From contig CM029115.1 of NCBI GenBank assembly GCA_016859345.1, positions 11,202,001-11,266,000 of the forward strand: 64,000 nucleotides of DNA, given 5' to 3'. The DNA is from Istiophorus platypterus. Lineage: Eukaryota; Chordata; Actinopteri; Istiophoriformes; Istiophoridae. The notes under the pieces were generated by a model, which made no database searches, was not told where the DNA came from, and saw only the letters and a list, made by a program, of their open reading frames with translations. Positions 11,972 to 25,210 of the stretch are shown one piece after another (within the stretch, counting starts at the first letter, position 1; every line of letters starts with the position of its first letter). A program made the translations under genes and the position numbers.

Positions 11972-14744
11972 TGGATGGGTGGGTCTTGTCAGCCTGGTAC
12001 ATGTATGTATGCATGTGTGTCCGGTATTTCTGCCCTTACTGAGTCTGAGTGTGACCCTTGGGCTGTAACCTGCAATCAGTCAGCCTGCTTAGCCCTCCTG
12101 TCTGAGTGTTCCTCCTCCAGCCCTTTAAAAGAGCCCTTCTTATCACCATGTGGTAGACCTTCCCTCTGCCCCTCACTGTTCTCAAGGTTAGTCTCCATCT
12201 ACAGCCTTTCTGTTTCTGTTATCCTTCATATGCACCTTACTGGTATCTATCCATTCTCTGCTTATTACACAGTCTCATAAAGGACTCTGGATGTTGGAGG
12301 TTTTACCCTCTTTCCAGCTCTTCCTCTCAAGGTGGGCCTCTCCCAGTGCTCTCCATTTAGCCTTCCACCAGCTCTCTATCTAGTACTTACACTCATCTGA
12401 CTTACACTCCCCCCTCTTTTTCATCCTCACTTTCTCTCAAGGTGAGTCCCTTCCGGTTCTTGCCTTTTCTATTTCTCTTCTCCATCTTGTCATCGCACGC
12501 ACACATACTCATTCTTAGATCCCTAAGGAAAAAACCCTGAGAGTGAAAGTATGGCCACACTACCATCTCTCTCCTTCTCTCTTTCTTTTGTTCTGTCTTG
12601 GAAGGTCTACCCACCTTCTCCTTGTAGGTGTCTATAGAGTCTGTAGTTTTGATGCCCACATGCCTGGTGAAGAGGTCAAAATGCCTGCAGTAATCTCAGT
12701 GCCTGCCAACAGTAAAGTCGTTTAAAGGAGGTTATCTTGAATGTACACTGTGTCCATATCTGTCTGAGTGTATGAGCCATATTCTGAGCATTGCCAGGAG
12801 TAAACATGGTAGAATACTTTCCAAAGAAAATTGCAACAATGGATAAAAATATGCCTTCTTATTTTAGGCAACAAAGGCACTTTGGTTCCACCCTGTCCCC
12901 CTAGAAATCACGTTTATGTACTTCTACTAATTTGTTTTCAGTATTGCGTTTAAAGTGAAACATAATTGCTGCCTAAATTATGATGGCAGGGAACATTTCT
13001 TCTAGTGAGGCTCAGTGTTGTGCTTTTGAACCTCACACATCTTGGATGGTGGACGTTGTTGTGGATGGTTGAAGTACAAAGCACAGGACTTGGCTTTATG
13101 CTACATAAGAAAAGAGAAGAAGTAAATATGATAACTTATTTCTTGAAAACCCATTTTCTAATCTAAGTTTAAAATTTACAGTTGGACTTACAGTAAGATA
13201 CGCCATTCAATACCATTAGCTCATCACTTTCTCTTGATGTGGTTGCGTCCATGGAGTGGGAGGCCAGTGTGGGCTGATATCTGTCTCCCTATATCTGTAT
13301 CACTGAGAGCAGATATGGCTGATATCTCTGTCATCTCAGCATCTCAGACCTGACAGCACCGATCACAATCAGTCCCCCTTCGGCTCTGCCTCCTGCTATC
13401 CCTTTTTGTCTGTGTCACATCCCAAGCCAAATATTGTACCAGGTGTATCTGTATTTGTCTGTCTCTTATTTAGTATTGCACTTCACTCTTCATATCTTAA
13501 CAGCACCTCTCTTTCTAACTCTCTTCCATGCAGTAATGGTGCACTTTGGGAATATACACTATATGCAAAGGGTGTTAGTGTTAGGAATGATCCTTCTGTT
13601 ATTTCTGTACAGGATTGTGTGTTTGTGTTTGTTTGTGTGTTTATGTGGGTAGGTTGGTGTGTGTCAGGGAGCATTTACAAAGGGATCAGCCCCGGGGGTG
13701 TCGATGCATCGCTGCAGTGGAGGGAAAGCATAGGGGGTGGAGGCGAGCTGGTTCACAGCAGATGTAGCAAACAGCCAACTAGCTTGAAAACCTTGCCTCG
13801 CTTGGCTCTGCACTGCACAGTTCACTACTTATTTATTTATTTTGGTTGGGGGGCAAATGCATGTTCAGTGGCGTTGGATATCAGTGACAGGAAGGATCAA
13901 AGAGCGACACCACAAATGAAGCTGTCAAAGTGGCCCGACAGCTGGGTCCCGAGGCGAACATCCCTCGCTCGCACATTTTATTATGATCGCGGTGAAACCT
14001 CACAGCAAGAAGGAAAGAGAGAAGGAAAAAAAAAACATCATCTCCCAGACCGGAGAGAAAGAAAAAGAGACAAAACGAGCGCTGCTGTATCATCGCCATC
14101 CATGATGGAATGAATTATGAATGTGTGGAGGGGATTAGGAAACAATGGTTGAAGTCACTAGGATCCTCGCCTACTTTCCTCACCCTCAGCCTGGCAACTA
14201 ATTAGCACTTTCAACATCACTGTATGATCTCATTAATGTGATTTCTGCTTATGTAACGTGCATGCACACGCACACACTTACATACAAAGACATGCAGTAT
14301 TATTACATAAAGCAAATGAACATATGAGTGAAAGTGTATTGTTTATTGTTGAACTAATGCGGTTAATATGGGGAATCAAATGTTTTTCTAATGTTGAGAT
14401 TGCAGTAATGCCGTAGGTTTAGTTGACAGTGCCGTTCGATGTTTAAAGTATTTACACCAGGCTTCCCCCCATATCTCGCAATTATCTCAGCAATTTGGTA
14501 ATGTGTGATGAATATCATCAGTCATGGTATCACAGAGCTGATTGGTAAAGAGCAAAGACAGTTACAGTGCTAGGTTATTTCTGTACCACCTTAATGGATA
14601 AAGAAACATTTCCAGATGATACTGGTGGTACAAATGTGTAATGGTTTAAAAGGCAGGAATATCATTTTTTTTCACATAATTGCACAGTCTATTTGTATAG
14701 TAGATACAATTCACATCAGCTAATTAGTATCCACACACTGAGAT

Positions 14745-14960
14745 ATAGGGAGAGGGAAAGAGAGAAAAAAAGAGGGGGAGGAAGCAGAGAGAGGGTAAGG
14801 GTAGATAATTAGACAGAATTAAGCCATCTCTTTTAATCTAGCCTCTGAAAGAAAGAGAGGGAGAGAAAGAAAGAGAGATGGGGGTTGAGGGTTGGGATTT
14901 CTGGGGGTGAGGCCTACACATTCACCCCTCTGCTCTCTCTCTTTCTCCCTCTCTCCACGT
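14745..14960 (+). repeat. Purine tracts facing a pyrimidine tract
   Basis: GA-rich stretches at about 14747-14805 and 14848-14885 are followed by a CT-rich stretch at 14930-14957. Together they could pair as a large imperfect hairpin. A homeodomain-like taattagacagaattaag lies between them. Confidence 0.5.
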
Positions 14961-15178
14961 CTGGCAGAGGGTGTGAATGTGTGGGAAAAGAGGGGCCTGG
15001 TGCCTTAGCCTCAGCAGAATGAATCAGCTTGTATTTCTGAGGCTCTAGAAGTGTCCCATTGTCATGATGTCACTGCAACTCAAGAAGGCTGACCTCTGAC
15101 CCCTATGGATTCATGGCAGCCCACTGCAGTACCCCCACACCCCCACAACACCAATGGGGCCAGATTGCCACTGGGCGC

Positions 15179-15190
15179 CCACTAGGGGGT
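15179..15190 (+). promoter_or_regulatory. Candidate CTCF core site
   Basis: CCACTAGGGGGT within gggcgcccactagggggtaccc closely matches the CTCF core CCASYAGRKGGC. It sits in a block (15000-15200) of unique, non-repetitive sequence. Confidence 0.4.
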
Positions 15191-15551
15191 ACCCAAGCCT
15201 TTTGCTTTTGAATTCGAAGTGCTTGCGGCTTTTTCGGCTTGTGTCTCATAGTATATTTGCCAATGAATCCGTCCGTCTATGTCCCCCTGATTAGGGGTCC
15301 ATTTCCTCACTCTACCCCACTCTTTTTTCTCCTTCAGTTGCTCTCCCATCTCAGGCAACCATGGCTCTTTTTCTCTCTTTGCTCTCCGGCTCTCTCTCTT
15401 TCACCTACATGCACTCTATCTCAGTACCCATGAATATAGTGAGCGCCGCCAGATGTCGCAAATACATCATCTGAGGGATGCAGTGGTGATGGAAAAAAGT
15501 CAAGGCACGTACTAGTGGGGGATGTGAGCCGACTTGAGCTCTCTGAACATT

Positions 15552-15572
15552 TGTGTGTGTGTGTGTGTGTGT

Positions 15573-15617
<45 letters not shown>
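15552..15617 (+). repeat. Compound (GT)n(GA)n microsatellite
   Basis: A GT array with one ATG interruption passes directly into a GA array of about 15 units. Confidence 0.95.
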
Positions 15618-15620
<3 letters not shown>

Positions 15621-16202
15621 GTGTCACTGTATGCCAGCATTCATCTGTGCACGTGTGTTGCTCTTTTCCAGGTTGTGCGCATGTTTGTGTGTGTGCACGC
15701 GCATGGGCCAGTGTGTCCCTTTTCTGTGCATACGTGTGTGTGGAGGTCACAGCAGGTCAGCATATTGTCCCTCAGATGTTTGATATTTTATGTATAAGAG
15801 GGTGGCTAGAGCGAGAGGATAAGCACGTTCCTGACAGAGGCATCTCTCTGCCACAATCCGCCACCTCAGCAATGTAGAGCCCAGAGTCAGATCAACAATG
15901 GAGGGGAGCAGCCTTACACCCAGAGAGAGCTGATGGAAGACAGAGAGAAGCGGTGGGGGGGGGCTGGGGGGTCTAGAAGACCAAGACTGCTGCTGCCTGA
16001 CAGCACTGTTGCAATAAAATCACTACGTTTGTGTACATTACTGTGTTTACATATGCATTTTATGCACTGCATGCAGCAAGGCACATCAGGAACATGGAAC
16101 AACAATTTATAAAAAAAAAATACCCTTACCTATTCATCTACATGGACCAAAAAAAAACAGTCAACAAGTGGCCTAGTCAAACATACACAAGCTCTTTTGC
16201 TA

Positions 16203-16361
16203 TTGCGCGTGTGTGCGTGCATGTGTTTCTGTACGTGTGCGTGTGCATGTGTTTCTGTATATGTATGTGTATGTGTATGCATGCATGTGCGTGTGTACTA
16301 CTGTGTGTGTATGTGTGTGTGTCTGTGTGATTGCGTGTGATTGCGTGTGCGTGTGCGTGTG
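16203..16361 (+). repeat. Long imperfect TG-rich tract
   Basis: About 160 bases of GTGT, GCGT, GCATGT and TATGT units, including the hexamer-like words gcatgtgtttctgt repeated twice (16218 and 16244 areas). It accounts for several overlapping spurious Cys/Val ORFs on + and His/Thr ORFs on -. Confidence 0.9.
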
Positions 16362-16595
16362 TTTTGGGGCCAGTCAGGGCAGAGGAGCGGCAGTGGCAGC
16401 CTCGGATCGGCCCTAGCGGGGAGGAGATTCCCCTGAGTGGAACTATCCCCAATAGCACTCCTCTCTTTCTCCTTCAGGGGGAAAAGTTTACTGCCAGCTT
16501 GCTTTTGTAGTCAGCCTCAAAAGATTTGCGGCAGTCAGCATTAAAAGGCACAGATCTAAGCAGACGCCTCCAACTGAAATACCTACAGAGGAAAG

Positions 16596-16617
16596 AGAGG
16601 AGGAGGAGGAGGAGGAG
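16596..16617 (+). repeat. (GAG)n trinucleotide tract
   Basis: About seven GAG units inside a purine-rich stretch (16590-16630). Confidence 0.9.
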
Positions 16618-17049
16618 AATGAGAGGGGAGCAAACTGATACAAACATTAAAGACAGACGTTAAATGCTCTTCTTTATATTTGCTTTGTACCCCAACAACA
16701 ACAGTAATAACAACAAAATTCCCAACCATCATCTCTTGGTGCTTTTCTTTCCTGGTAATGCTTTGATTCCTTCCTCTTCTTTGGTTTTGCCCTTTTCACA
16801 TTCTCCTATTTGTGCTCAGTTGTTGAAAGGTTGATTTCTTTATTCCGTCCCCCACGCAAACACGCACACGTAGGTTGGTTACCAGGGTGATGATGTGGCA
16901 GAATGACATCATGCCCTGACTGTGTTGTATAGTGGGTCGCGCTCTGGCAGGGTTCATGGGATGGTGGTGTGGGCTGGTGCAGCAATCCTCACTGTGTTCC
17001 CTCCATCTTTGCCTCTGTTTCTGTCCCTCTCCTCCTCTCTCTGCATCTG

Positions 17050-17190
17050 TCCGGGTTCTCAGCATTGGCTTGTCCAGTATGCATCGTGTTCCCTGGGAAA
17101 AAGATTAATTATTCAACACACAGCCTCAATTAAATTTGAATTCGGCAGTTCAAGTAACCTTTTAGCATGGCACATTTATTATTAAGGCAG
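17050..17190. promoter_or_regulatory. Candidate conserved non-coding element
   Basis: A unique block with several TAAT/ATTA cores (gattaattattc, tcaattaaatttgaattc, ttattattaag) in balanced, non-repetitive sequence. Confidence 0.25.
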
Positions 17191-18742
17191 ATGCTTTGGC
17201 CCTGTTTAGATTTAGAGCTTATCGGATTCTTTCAGCCCCTTATCACATAGGCAGTTTACTTGTGATGTCTATGAGGCTTGGCCTTGGCTTGGCTGGAATG
17301 CAGAGGGATATATTTTCTCAAACAGCTTCTGGTAAACATTTCTCACTATAAATTTTCTTTATTGAAGATTCAGTACAATATCCACTGAACAGTAGAGTAA
17401 TTCTACATGTGACTCATGCAGAGAAGATGCAAGGTATACAGTGAGTTGCTTTCATTCAGCTTAGTATCCAGTTAGAAGTGGCCATCGAAGATAAAACGGG
17501 ATGTCATAGAAAAACAAAAAAATGATTAATAAAAGCAGGAACATTCAGATAAAAAAATTAATCAGACACACATAAACTCGGCTTCTACGTTTTTAGCAAA
17601 TACTTAATGACTGCAGATGCTTTATGCCATCACACGGTCACAAACAAACGAAAATTTATACATGAAAACAATTAATGCTTACATTTATGGCTGCACACAA
17701 CGGCAGAACGCAACACACCAAGGAACAACAAGAAACAGCCTTGACGGTCGCTCTCAATGATCCCCCTCCCCCAGTTCCTGTCTCCCCATTTCTCTCTTCC
17801 TCCATCAGAGGAGGTGGTGCCTTTGTCAGACAGGAGCACAGAGACCTCACAAAGCAAGGGAAGATGTCACAACAAACAAAAACAGCATAGTAACCCTCCG
17901 AAATCTAATCAGGAGCCATTGATTCATGCTCTGAATAGAGACTGAGTACCTTGAAAGTGGCTCATCCAATAAGGCCATAGACAGCATGACAGGGGCCTTC
18001 ACTATTCAGCTGTATAGTTCCCTATCAGTCTGTTCTCACCTCTAGACTCTGCTCTAAAAACTCAAAGATGATACAATAACAACTCCACTCCAACATTTTG
18101 AGTCCTTTTAGTTAGGTCCCCTAAATCATATATATGCCTCAGTCACTGATTTTTTTTTTTACTCTAATTTGATGCATGGAGTAGTTTTTTCTTGTTTTTT
18201 TTTAATGTACTTCAATAGGATAGCTTTGTGGATGCAAAGAGATATGAGTCTTTATCACTATAGTTACTGTGAATGCACTTGTCAGGGATGCTTCAATATA
18301 GAAGTTAAGCACAAGTTACATTAATGGTAATGTGTATAAACACATGGAGTAGGTACTCATGTTAGAGTGTTTTGTCTTTTCTTTTTTCAATACATTATTA
18401 TTATCATTGTATTGCCTCTTGCTTTCTTTGTCATCAAATGAAAAAAAAAATCACATTAACAATGTAACTCTATCAACTCTTATGGGAATCTGTGACATTT
18501 CAAATGAAATTATTTAATCTATATGTGCATGCCCTTCTGAGTTTTTTTTTTTTTTTTTAAATGCTCAATATAATGCAACAACTTTGCTCTTATTATTTGT
18601 AATGATACTTTGGCATTGTAGGGTAGAGGTATTGATTTTGGGACCCAAAGCATTTATTGTGGAGGTAAATGTTATTATTTTAATATTGGACTCATGCTAA
18701 TTTAATAGAGCGTAACATACACGTCAGGGTGTGAGCCGCAGG

Positions 18743-18744
<2 letters not shown>

Positions 18745-18799
<55 letters not shown>
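18745..18799 (+). repeat. (TC)n microsatellite
   Basis: An uninterrupted TC array of about 27 units. On the minus strand it yields an Arg-Glu repeat ORF, which is spurious. Confidence 0.97.
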
Positions 18800-18802
<3 letters not shown>

Positions 18803-19829
18803 AACAAGCTTTGTACAATATGTAATAATATCAAATAATGCCAAAGACCAGACATGGGTCCTCTCCAGTTTTGATTTAGTGGGTCCTGCCTCAACAAAGA
18901 GTTGACATATATGGAAACACAATGTAGTCTAGCATATTAATTTGTATGGACTGATATTTAGTGTACATTCATTTTTTTTATATATATTATTACACATTCC
19001 ATTCATTCCACATTGAAAAAGATTACTACACTTTATGGACCAGTGGAAAAACTGACGAGAATACTCACAAACTGTCCCCTCCACCCCACAACTTTTCTCA
19101 TCATCTCAGTACAGCGTATTAATATTTCATGGAATACTGAAATATCAGAGGAGTGCATCATCAGCAGGGATATCTCTGCAGTAGACAAAAGCATATTGGA
19201 CAGGTTGGCTATAGGCTTCCCAAGGAAGTCAAAAGGTCACAGCGTTCAGGGTTATGCAATGAACAGTTTTTTTTAAAGAGTGATATATACAGAGAAACCT
19301 GTGTGCAAAAAAACTCCCAAAACAAACCAAAGCAATCATATCACCCTAAAAACAAGTAACTGCAACACCATAACCAAGATTCAACAAACCTCTGATTGCT
19401 TTTCCTTCTTTTAAATGAGATATAACATGTGTCAAAACTAGCGACCCAGATTATCTAAGAAATTTGTAGTTGTAATTTTCTTGTGAAATTATTTCCAGAG
19501 GACTGGATTTGATGTGCTTTAAGTTTTAAGGGCAAATGAACCACTTCTGAAGAGCAAATGAATTCTGCATCTGCTCTCCCTTATCATGATTAGCCACTTT
19601 CTACACTGACATTTTGTGATGATATTAAGTAGCATTACTTTTTTTTTTTTTTTTTACAAACAACACATTTATGAGTCATCAAAGTTGAAGAACAAAATAT
19701 GTTGTTTATGCATTCACTCTAGAACAATGCATACATGCATACATGTGTTTTCTTATCTGATGCGCCTAATAGCTGAATGACATCATTTGTCTCTGTCATC
19801 CAAAACTGTTACAAATCATTTTTGAAAAA

Positions 19830-20075
19830 TAAATCGATGTGACAGTGCTGTGGTTGAGGTTAGATTTAGGCACAAAAATAACTTGGTAAGGTTTAAGGAA
19901 AGATTGTGGTTTCACTTAAAATAAGTACCTTGTTAGGCTATGGAATGATTGTGGTCGTTCTTTAAAAAGTAACAACCCTGCCTGTCAGTTGGAAACAGGA
20001 AATTAACTTAGCTCACTCCTGTTAAAGGCTGATGTTGTGTTGACTCATCCATCCACCCCGACCTCCTCCTTTTTT
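19830..20075 (+). repeat. Dispersed repeat, copy A
   Basis: Contains TTTAGGCACAAAAA followed by ttggtaaggtttaaggaaagattgtggttt. The same words occur in reverse complement at 37670-38010 (TTTAGGCACAAAAACTAGTTGG, then ttaggtttaggaaacaattgtggttt). Two diverged copies in opposite orientation show this is an interspersed element, probably a non-autonomous transposon common in teleosts. Ends are approximate. It finishes near catccaccccgacctcc. Confidence 0.6.
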
Positions 20076-20466
20076 ATCTCTAACAGTGACACCTTACTTT
20101 TGCTTTTGCTCTTGTTGTAATTACCACTCCTGCTAGAGGGCTTTGTCACTCAAACATAGACCTGTTCTTCTGGGGCTCTTGCTCAAAGAAAAGATGCAGG
20201 GATTTTTCTTGGGAGGAAATTCTCAATTTATGGATTGATCTAAACTTACTTATTATTTAAGTTGACTTTTGTGTGTTTGCATGCTTGCGTGCTTGTGTGC
20301 GTGCATGCATGTGTTATTATGATCATCACCTATCTTGCTTCACCCAGTACAACACATCTCACGCTTTTACACTACATTGTTGAATTGACGGAGTATGTAT
20401 GAGGGGTTGTGGGGACGACTTCCCCCACTTTTCTTAGTAGACTAGAAGATCCCTGGCCTCTCAGTT

Positions 20467-20480
20467 GTTGCCATGGCAAC
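20467..20480. promoter_or_regulatory. Perfect palindromic RFX X-box
   Basis: GTTGCCATGGCAAC is the canonical RFX/EF-C site: two perfect half-sites and a 2-nt spacer, fully self-complementary over 14 bases. It sits in non-repetitive intronic sequence. Confidence 0.55.
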
Positions 20481-20786
20481 TGACCCATTTGCCTGCTGGA
20501 TATGAATGTGAGGGCAAAGGAGTTTCAGAGCAAGTGTGAGACAGGGTCAGACAGATTGATAGACAGACATGTACAGTTGTAAGAATATAGGAAAGTCCTT
20601 CTACTCTGCTCTCGACTCTTCAGCAGCATCTCTGTTTCTGTCTTGCTCTCCCTGTCCCTCTCTCTGTCTCTCAGCCATCCAATCAGCTGTATTAACACAG
20701 GGATACTTGCTGAGCAGGGTTAAAAAGGGCATCCATTCATTCAGCCCAGACACCCTTCACTGCCCTCTCTCTCTCTGCATTTGCCC

Positions 20787-20792
20787 GTGTAT

Positions 20793-20870
<78 letters not shown>

Positions 20871-20878
20871 GTTTGTGT
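20787..20878 (+). repeat. (GT)n microsatellite
   Basis: About 90 bases of GT with two T interruptions near the 3' end. Confidence 0.97.
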
Positions 20879-21367
20879 GAATGTTAGTCCTTGTGCAATG
20901 TTGAGTGGGTGTGTAAAAACTTATTAGAGTGGGATGTAGGTGTGTGTATGTCTATAAATGTGTGTGTGTGCGCTTACCCATGCTTGGACAAAGAGTTGGG
21001 GCCTTTTTTTTAAACATCCTGTCAAAGGCGTTACCAGTGGAAAGGAGGATTTTGGAATCGCCTCCCCCCAACTCACAGATATGAAGCTGTCATGGGAAGA
21101 ATAGCTGCATTCATTGAATGACACTTATTTTCTCCCACTTTACACAAGTGCAGTGAACAAAACAGGCAAGGGAGCAGCTGAGGAAGACGTTGTGTTTGCC
21201 TTCATCGGCAATGACAGATATGTAGCAATTACTTTAAGTCTAAGCAGACACCAAGAAAACTGACATTCCTGCTTAGCTTTGTCACTTTATTCTTGCAAGT
21301 TGCCTTGGCCTTTTTTTATGTTTACTTTGAATGAGGTGTGTGTGGGTGTGGGTGGTTGGGTGGGTGG

Positions 21368-21368
<1 letters not shown>

Positions 21369-21420
<52 letters not shown>
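21369..21420 (+). repeat. (GT)n microsatellite
   Basis: An uninterrupted GT array preceded by a degenerate gggtgg tract (21338-21368). Confidence 0.97.
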
Positions 21421-21421
<1 letters not shown>

Positions 21422-22701
21422 TTGTGTGTTTGTTAGTGTGTTTGATAGTAGGTGTGCACCCTCACATGCAGAATGAACCTAATTCCTTCTGTCCAAATGT
21501 TGCCTGGCCTGATCTCTATTTAGCAGTGTGCATAGTCATTTTCATTTGTCACAGTTTTCCACTGGCTATATGGACCCCAAGTCTGCAGCTTCTTCCCATG
21601 CAAACTAAAAAATCTGTGACAGGTAATATTATGTTCTGGCCTTATGTTGGTTAGCTTAGTCAAAAAATGCCATAGAGTGGTTTAAGAAACATTGAATAAA
21701 CAGACAAATTCTCCTCCATCTTCTTTCATTTTCTTTGATTTCTTCCATGTTAGAAAAGTTGCAGAATAAATTGATTGTAAAGCGGTGCTTTCACACAAAA
21801 ACAGAATATGTAGCAATGGTGAAAAAGAAACAATACATATACCAAAATCAACTTTATTCTCTTATTCTGTCACTCTAGAAAGATGTATGATTAGAAATAA
21901 TATTCTTTCTGTTAGTGTTTGAATGATTTAGTTCATTTAATACACTCTGGGTGAGACATTTCCTAACCTTCCATTTAAATTTTAGTATATGAACATACCC
22001 TTCAAAAAACTCCTCACTCAAGTTAATTTTTCCTGCCTTTGCAGGTAAAATCTGTCATTCCAGCTTTTCAGAAATGTTTTATTGAATTATAATCAAATTA
22101 TATTATGTGAATGAATAGCTGTTTTGCAACCTTGTACAGTGAACTGTATTAGCTTTGGTATTGATGTCAGAGCTACTTGAATTCAACATAGGTCAAGAGA
22201 ACAATGTTGTTAATACAAAGGGTTTTTTTTCTTGTCCTATGGTCTTAAAAGAGGCCGGCAAGTCTATGTTTGTATATGTTTGCTGATGCAGTAAATCTAT
22301 TTATGTCACTTTGCCCAGTCGGGGTTACCTAATAGCTTGGCAGCAATGTTTCTCTCCACCTATGCCATGTGCCTTGGTCTAATCTGACCATGGCTAAATT
22401 AAAAGTCCTTTTGGTGCGGAAGTGGATGACAGTGTTTCCCTGTAGTCCACCTTTCCTCCCTCCTGCTTCCCCCTGCCTCTCTCTCAGCCTATCCTCTTGC
22501 CCTGGTGGCCCACAGCCCGCTCTCCCACCAAGACCAGGTGTCCGTCCACACCAGAGAAGAGTGTCTTAATCAGTCCTACACACATGCACACACAGACACA
22601 CACACACACACTAATAAATAAACACATTCACATGCACTCAACATAAACTCACAAAAATGATTTCATCCATGCAAAGACAAATTAAGCACACACACTCACT
22701 C

Positions 22702-22704
<3 letters not shown>

Positions 22705-22751
<47 letters not shown>
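22705..22751 (+). repeat. (CA)n microsatellite
   Basis: A pure CA array. A shorter, interrupted CA tract lies at 22581-22613. Confidence 0.97.
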
Positions 22752-22755
<4 letters not shown>

Positions 22756-24144
22756 AGGTGCGCCCCACTGTGACCCTGCCTTATGTCTAGGAGTGACACT
22801 TGGATGACACCAGCAGCAGGATTATAAGAGCATATTTATTAGCCTTAGCACCAGCAATATGTAAGGCAGGGGCAGGAGTGCGCACACAGGTAAAAAAGTA
22901 CAATGACCGAGGGAAGCCAAAAACAAAACTAAATGACAATTATGCAATGCCTAGATGTAGACAGTGGGAAACTTTCAGGTCCAGGTCAAGTTCTTCACAT
23001 TTTTAAACTGTTTACATTGTTTACTGAAAAATGATCTCAAAACTGTAATTTGATGATAGGATACTGTTGGACATTGGTTTAAAATCTCGTAATACTAATG
23101 TACATATCAATGTGTGTAACTTTAATAGGCAACAAGTAATGGAACGATGCAGTGTGGAAATACCAGGATTGACCTGTGGATTGAATTAAAATACTTTCTA
23201 GGAAGTTATTTTATTTTCCTTATCTGTACTGTATTGTGCAAGGTTGCAAGTTTGCCCTGCATGCACCTTGACGTCGGAATGCATTAAGAAGTTTTCATAT
23301 TGAAATTTGGACACGTGGCAGATAAGGATTAGAGGACTGTGGTATTTAAAGGAGAGCATTGTTAAAGAGAGAAAAACAGAAGCAAAGACATGAATCGCTG
23401 TTGTCTTTTCCCTCCTCCCTTTTCCTTATTGTCCTGTTTTGATGTTTCAGGGGGACAAATGAACTTCAGGTGCCTTAGAATCTTTTTTATGAACTCTCTT
23501 TTACCCCTCAGCCTGTCTCCCCTACACTAAGCTGGCACAGCAGCCGTTTCTTTATTTGTATTTGGTATATGAGTGGCTGCACAGATCTGGACAGACTCAC
23601 CCACTTAAGTGGAGACCACATACTGAGAGGGTTTCTTACAGGAGGTGCACAGATATACACACCTGCAGATTTATAAGGGTCCAAGTCTACATAAAGCTCA
23701 ATATCACTCAAACTCACACACATCCCACCACCAAGACTACTTGTCTACCATCATAAACATACTGTATGGGCTCTTGTAATCTCCCAAGTATATCTGTTAC
23801 ATAAACATAGAATGCAAAACTTTTCTACATTTGTAGATGAAAAGCTTATCTGTTACTTTCTATGTGTTTACATCTTAACAGGCAGACACCGAAAGAGGTT
23901 GTGTGTTCTCCTAAACGAAAGAATCAGTCTCTGATTATCTCACTCAATAGAAAGACAAGCACCAAGTAAATAGCATGGGGCATCTCCTCCACAAACAAGC
24001 CAATAGATTTTCTGTTCAGTCTATTGCTTTTAGCTACCAAAGCCCATTTCCCTCTGTCTGCCTGGCCTCATCTTATATGCAGTGGTCCAAAACTAAGCCA
24101 AATTAGTGCAGTCTACATTTACAAATGGGCTAGAATGTGATAGA

Positions 24145-24170
24145 CCTTAGTCCTTAGTCCTTAGTCCTTA
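24145..24170 (+). repeat. (CCTTAGT)n heptamer tandem repeat
   Basis: Three full copies of CCTTAGT plus a partial fourth. Confidence 0.9.
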
Positions 24171-25150
24171 TTTATCATGTACCACACTCAGTCAAACATA
24201 TGGCCCCAAGACAATACACATAATACTATGGAGCAGGTCAGAATTTAAACACAGTAGAGAGAAGCAGTCACACAATTCACAAGAAAAAATTACAGCCACC
24301 TAGACCAAGGAGGATGAACAAGCAAATGAAGACTGACACAGATTGGAATAGAGCATATGTTAGGCTCAGGGAGCATGGCTAGCTTTCTAGTTTCCTTGCG
24401 CTCTTTCACAGCCATGGATGTATATGGAGTTGGCCGGCTTGCTAGCTGGCTGGCACTGTTGGCTGCTCAGTGGTCCTGAACCAGCCTATTTGAAAAGCCT
24501 GATGTGTTTTATTTGGGACGGCTTCACACTGTCATGTGCATTCTAAGATGGACCGTAATTGAGAGTCAACTCTAATCTGCATGAAGGCAAGCTGAGAAAA
24601 TCAAGGAGGTGAAAGAAAAAGGAGTCCATGAATTAAATGTTGTGCAGTAGTGTATTTACAAGAATATAAAGATTTTTAACAAACATTTTTTCTTTTCCTG
24701 CCCATGGCTGATATCATATCTCCTCTCCTCTTTGTATCGTCCCCATGGCTTAAACACACACATCCATTTGACTCCAACTTTACATCACTGAAAACGCCTG
24801 AACTCAAGGTCGCCATCCTCAGTTACCTTTTTCATTCCCTCTCTCCGTTTCTCTTTGTTTCTATTCCTCTTTCTGTGTCCATCTCTTTTCACGCATACAT
24901 GATCTCTCTTTGCTGTCCTTGGACTTAAGCCGCACGACTATCCAACAGCACTGCATAGAAAGTTTGGCTACCATGAGTGATAGTGTGTGCATGCTCATGT
25001 GTGTTAGAGGGTTTTCCACCAAAAATGCTCAATCTGCAGTAAACCTTGGGAAGCCATTAATAGCTCAGAGGAACACTGTGGTTGGGAGGCCAGACCCCAG
25101 CCTCTAATGGTACCCTCTGAGACAGTTCAAACATATCAAAGAAGACCTTT

Positions 25151-25210
25151 GTGTGGGTGTGTGTTGTGTGTGTTGTGTGCGCTTGTATGTGCTTGTGTGT
25201 GTGTGTGTTA
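25151..25210 (+). repeat. Imperfect GT tract
   Basis: gtgtgggtgtgtgttgtgtg, then gtgcgcttgtatgtgcttg and a (GT)6 run. Confidence 0.85.

Noticed and set aside
13406..14113. 235-codon ORF, the longest in the window
   Set aside because: It crosses a GT tract, a TTTATTTA tract and an A run. The peptide has no domain pattern, changes composition along its length and shows no coding signal. The GC-richer part (13880-14000) may be a regulatory block instead.
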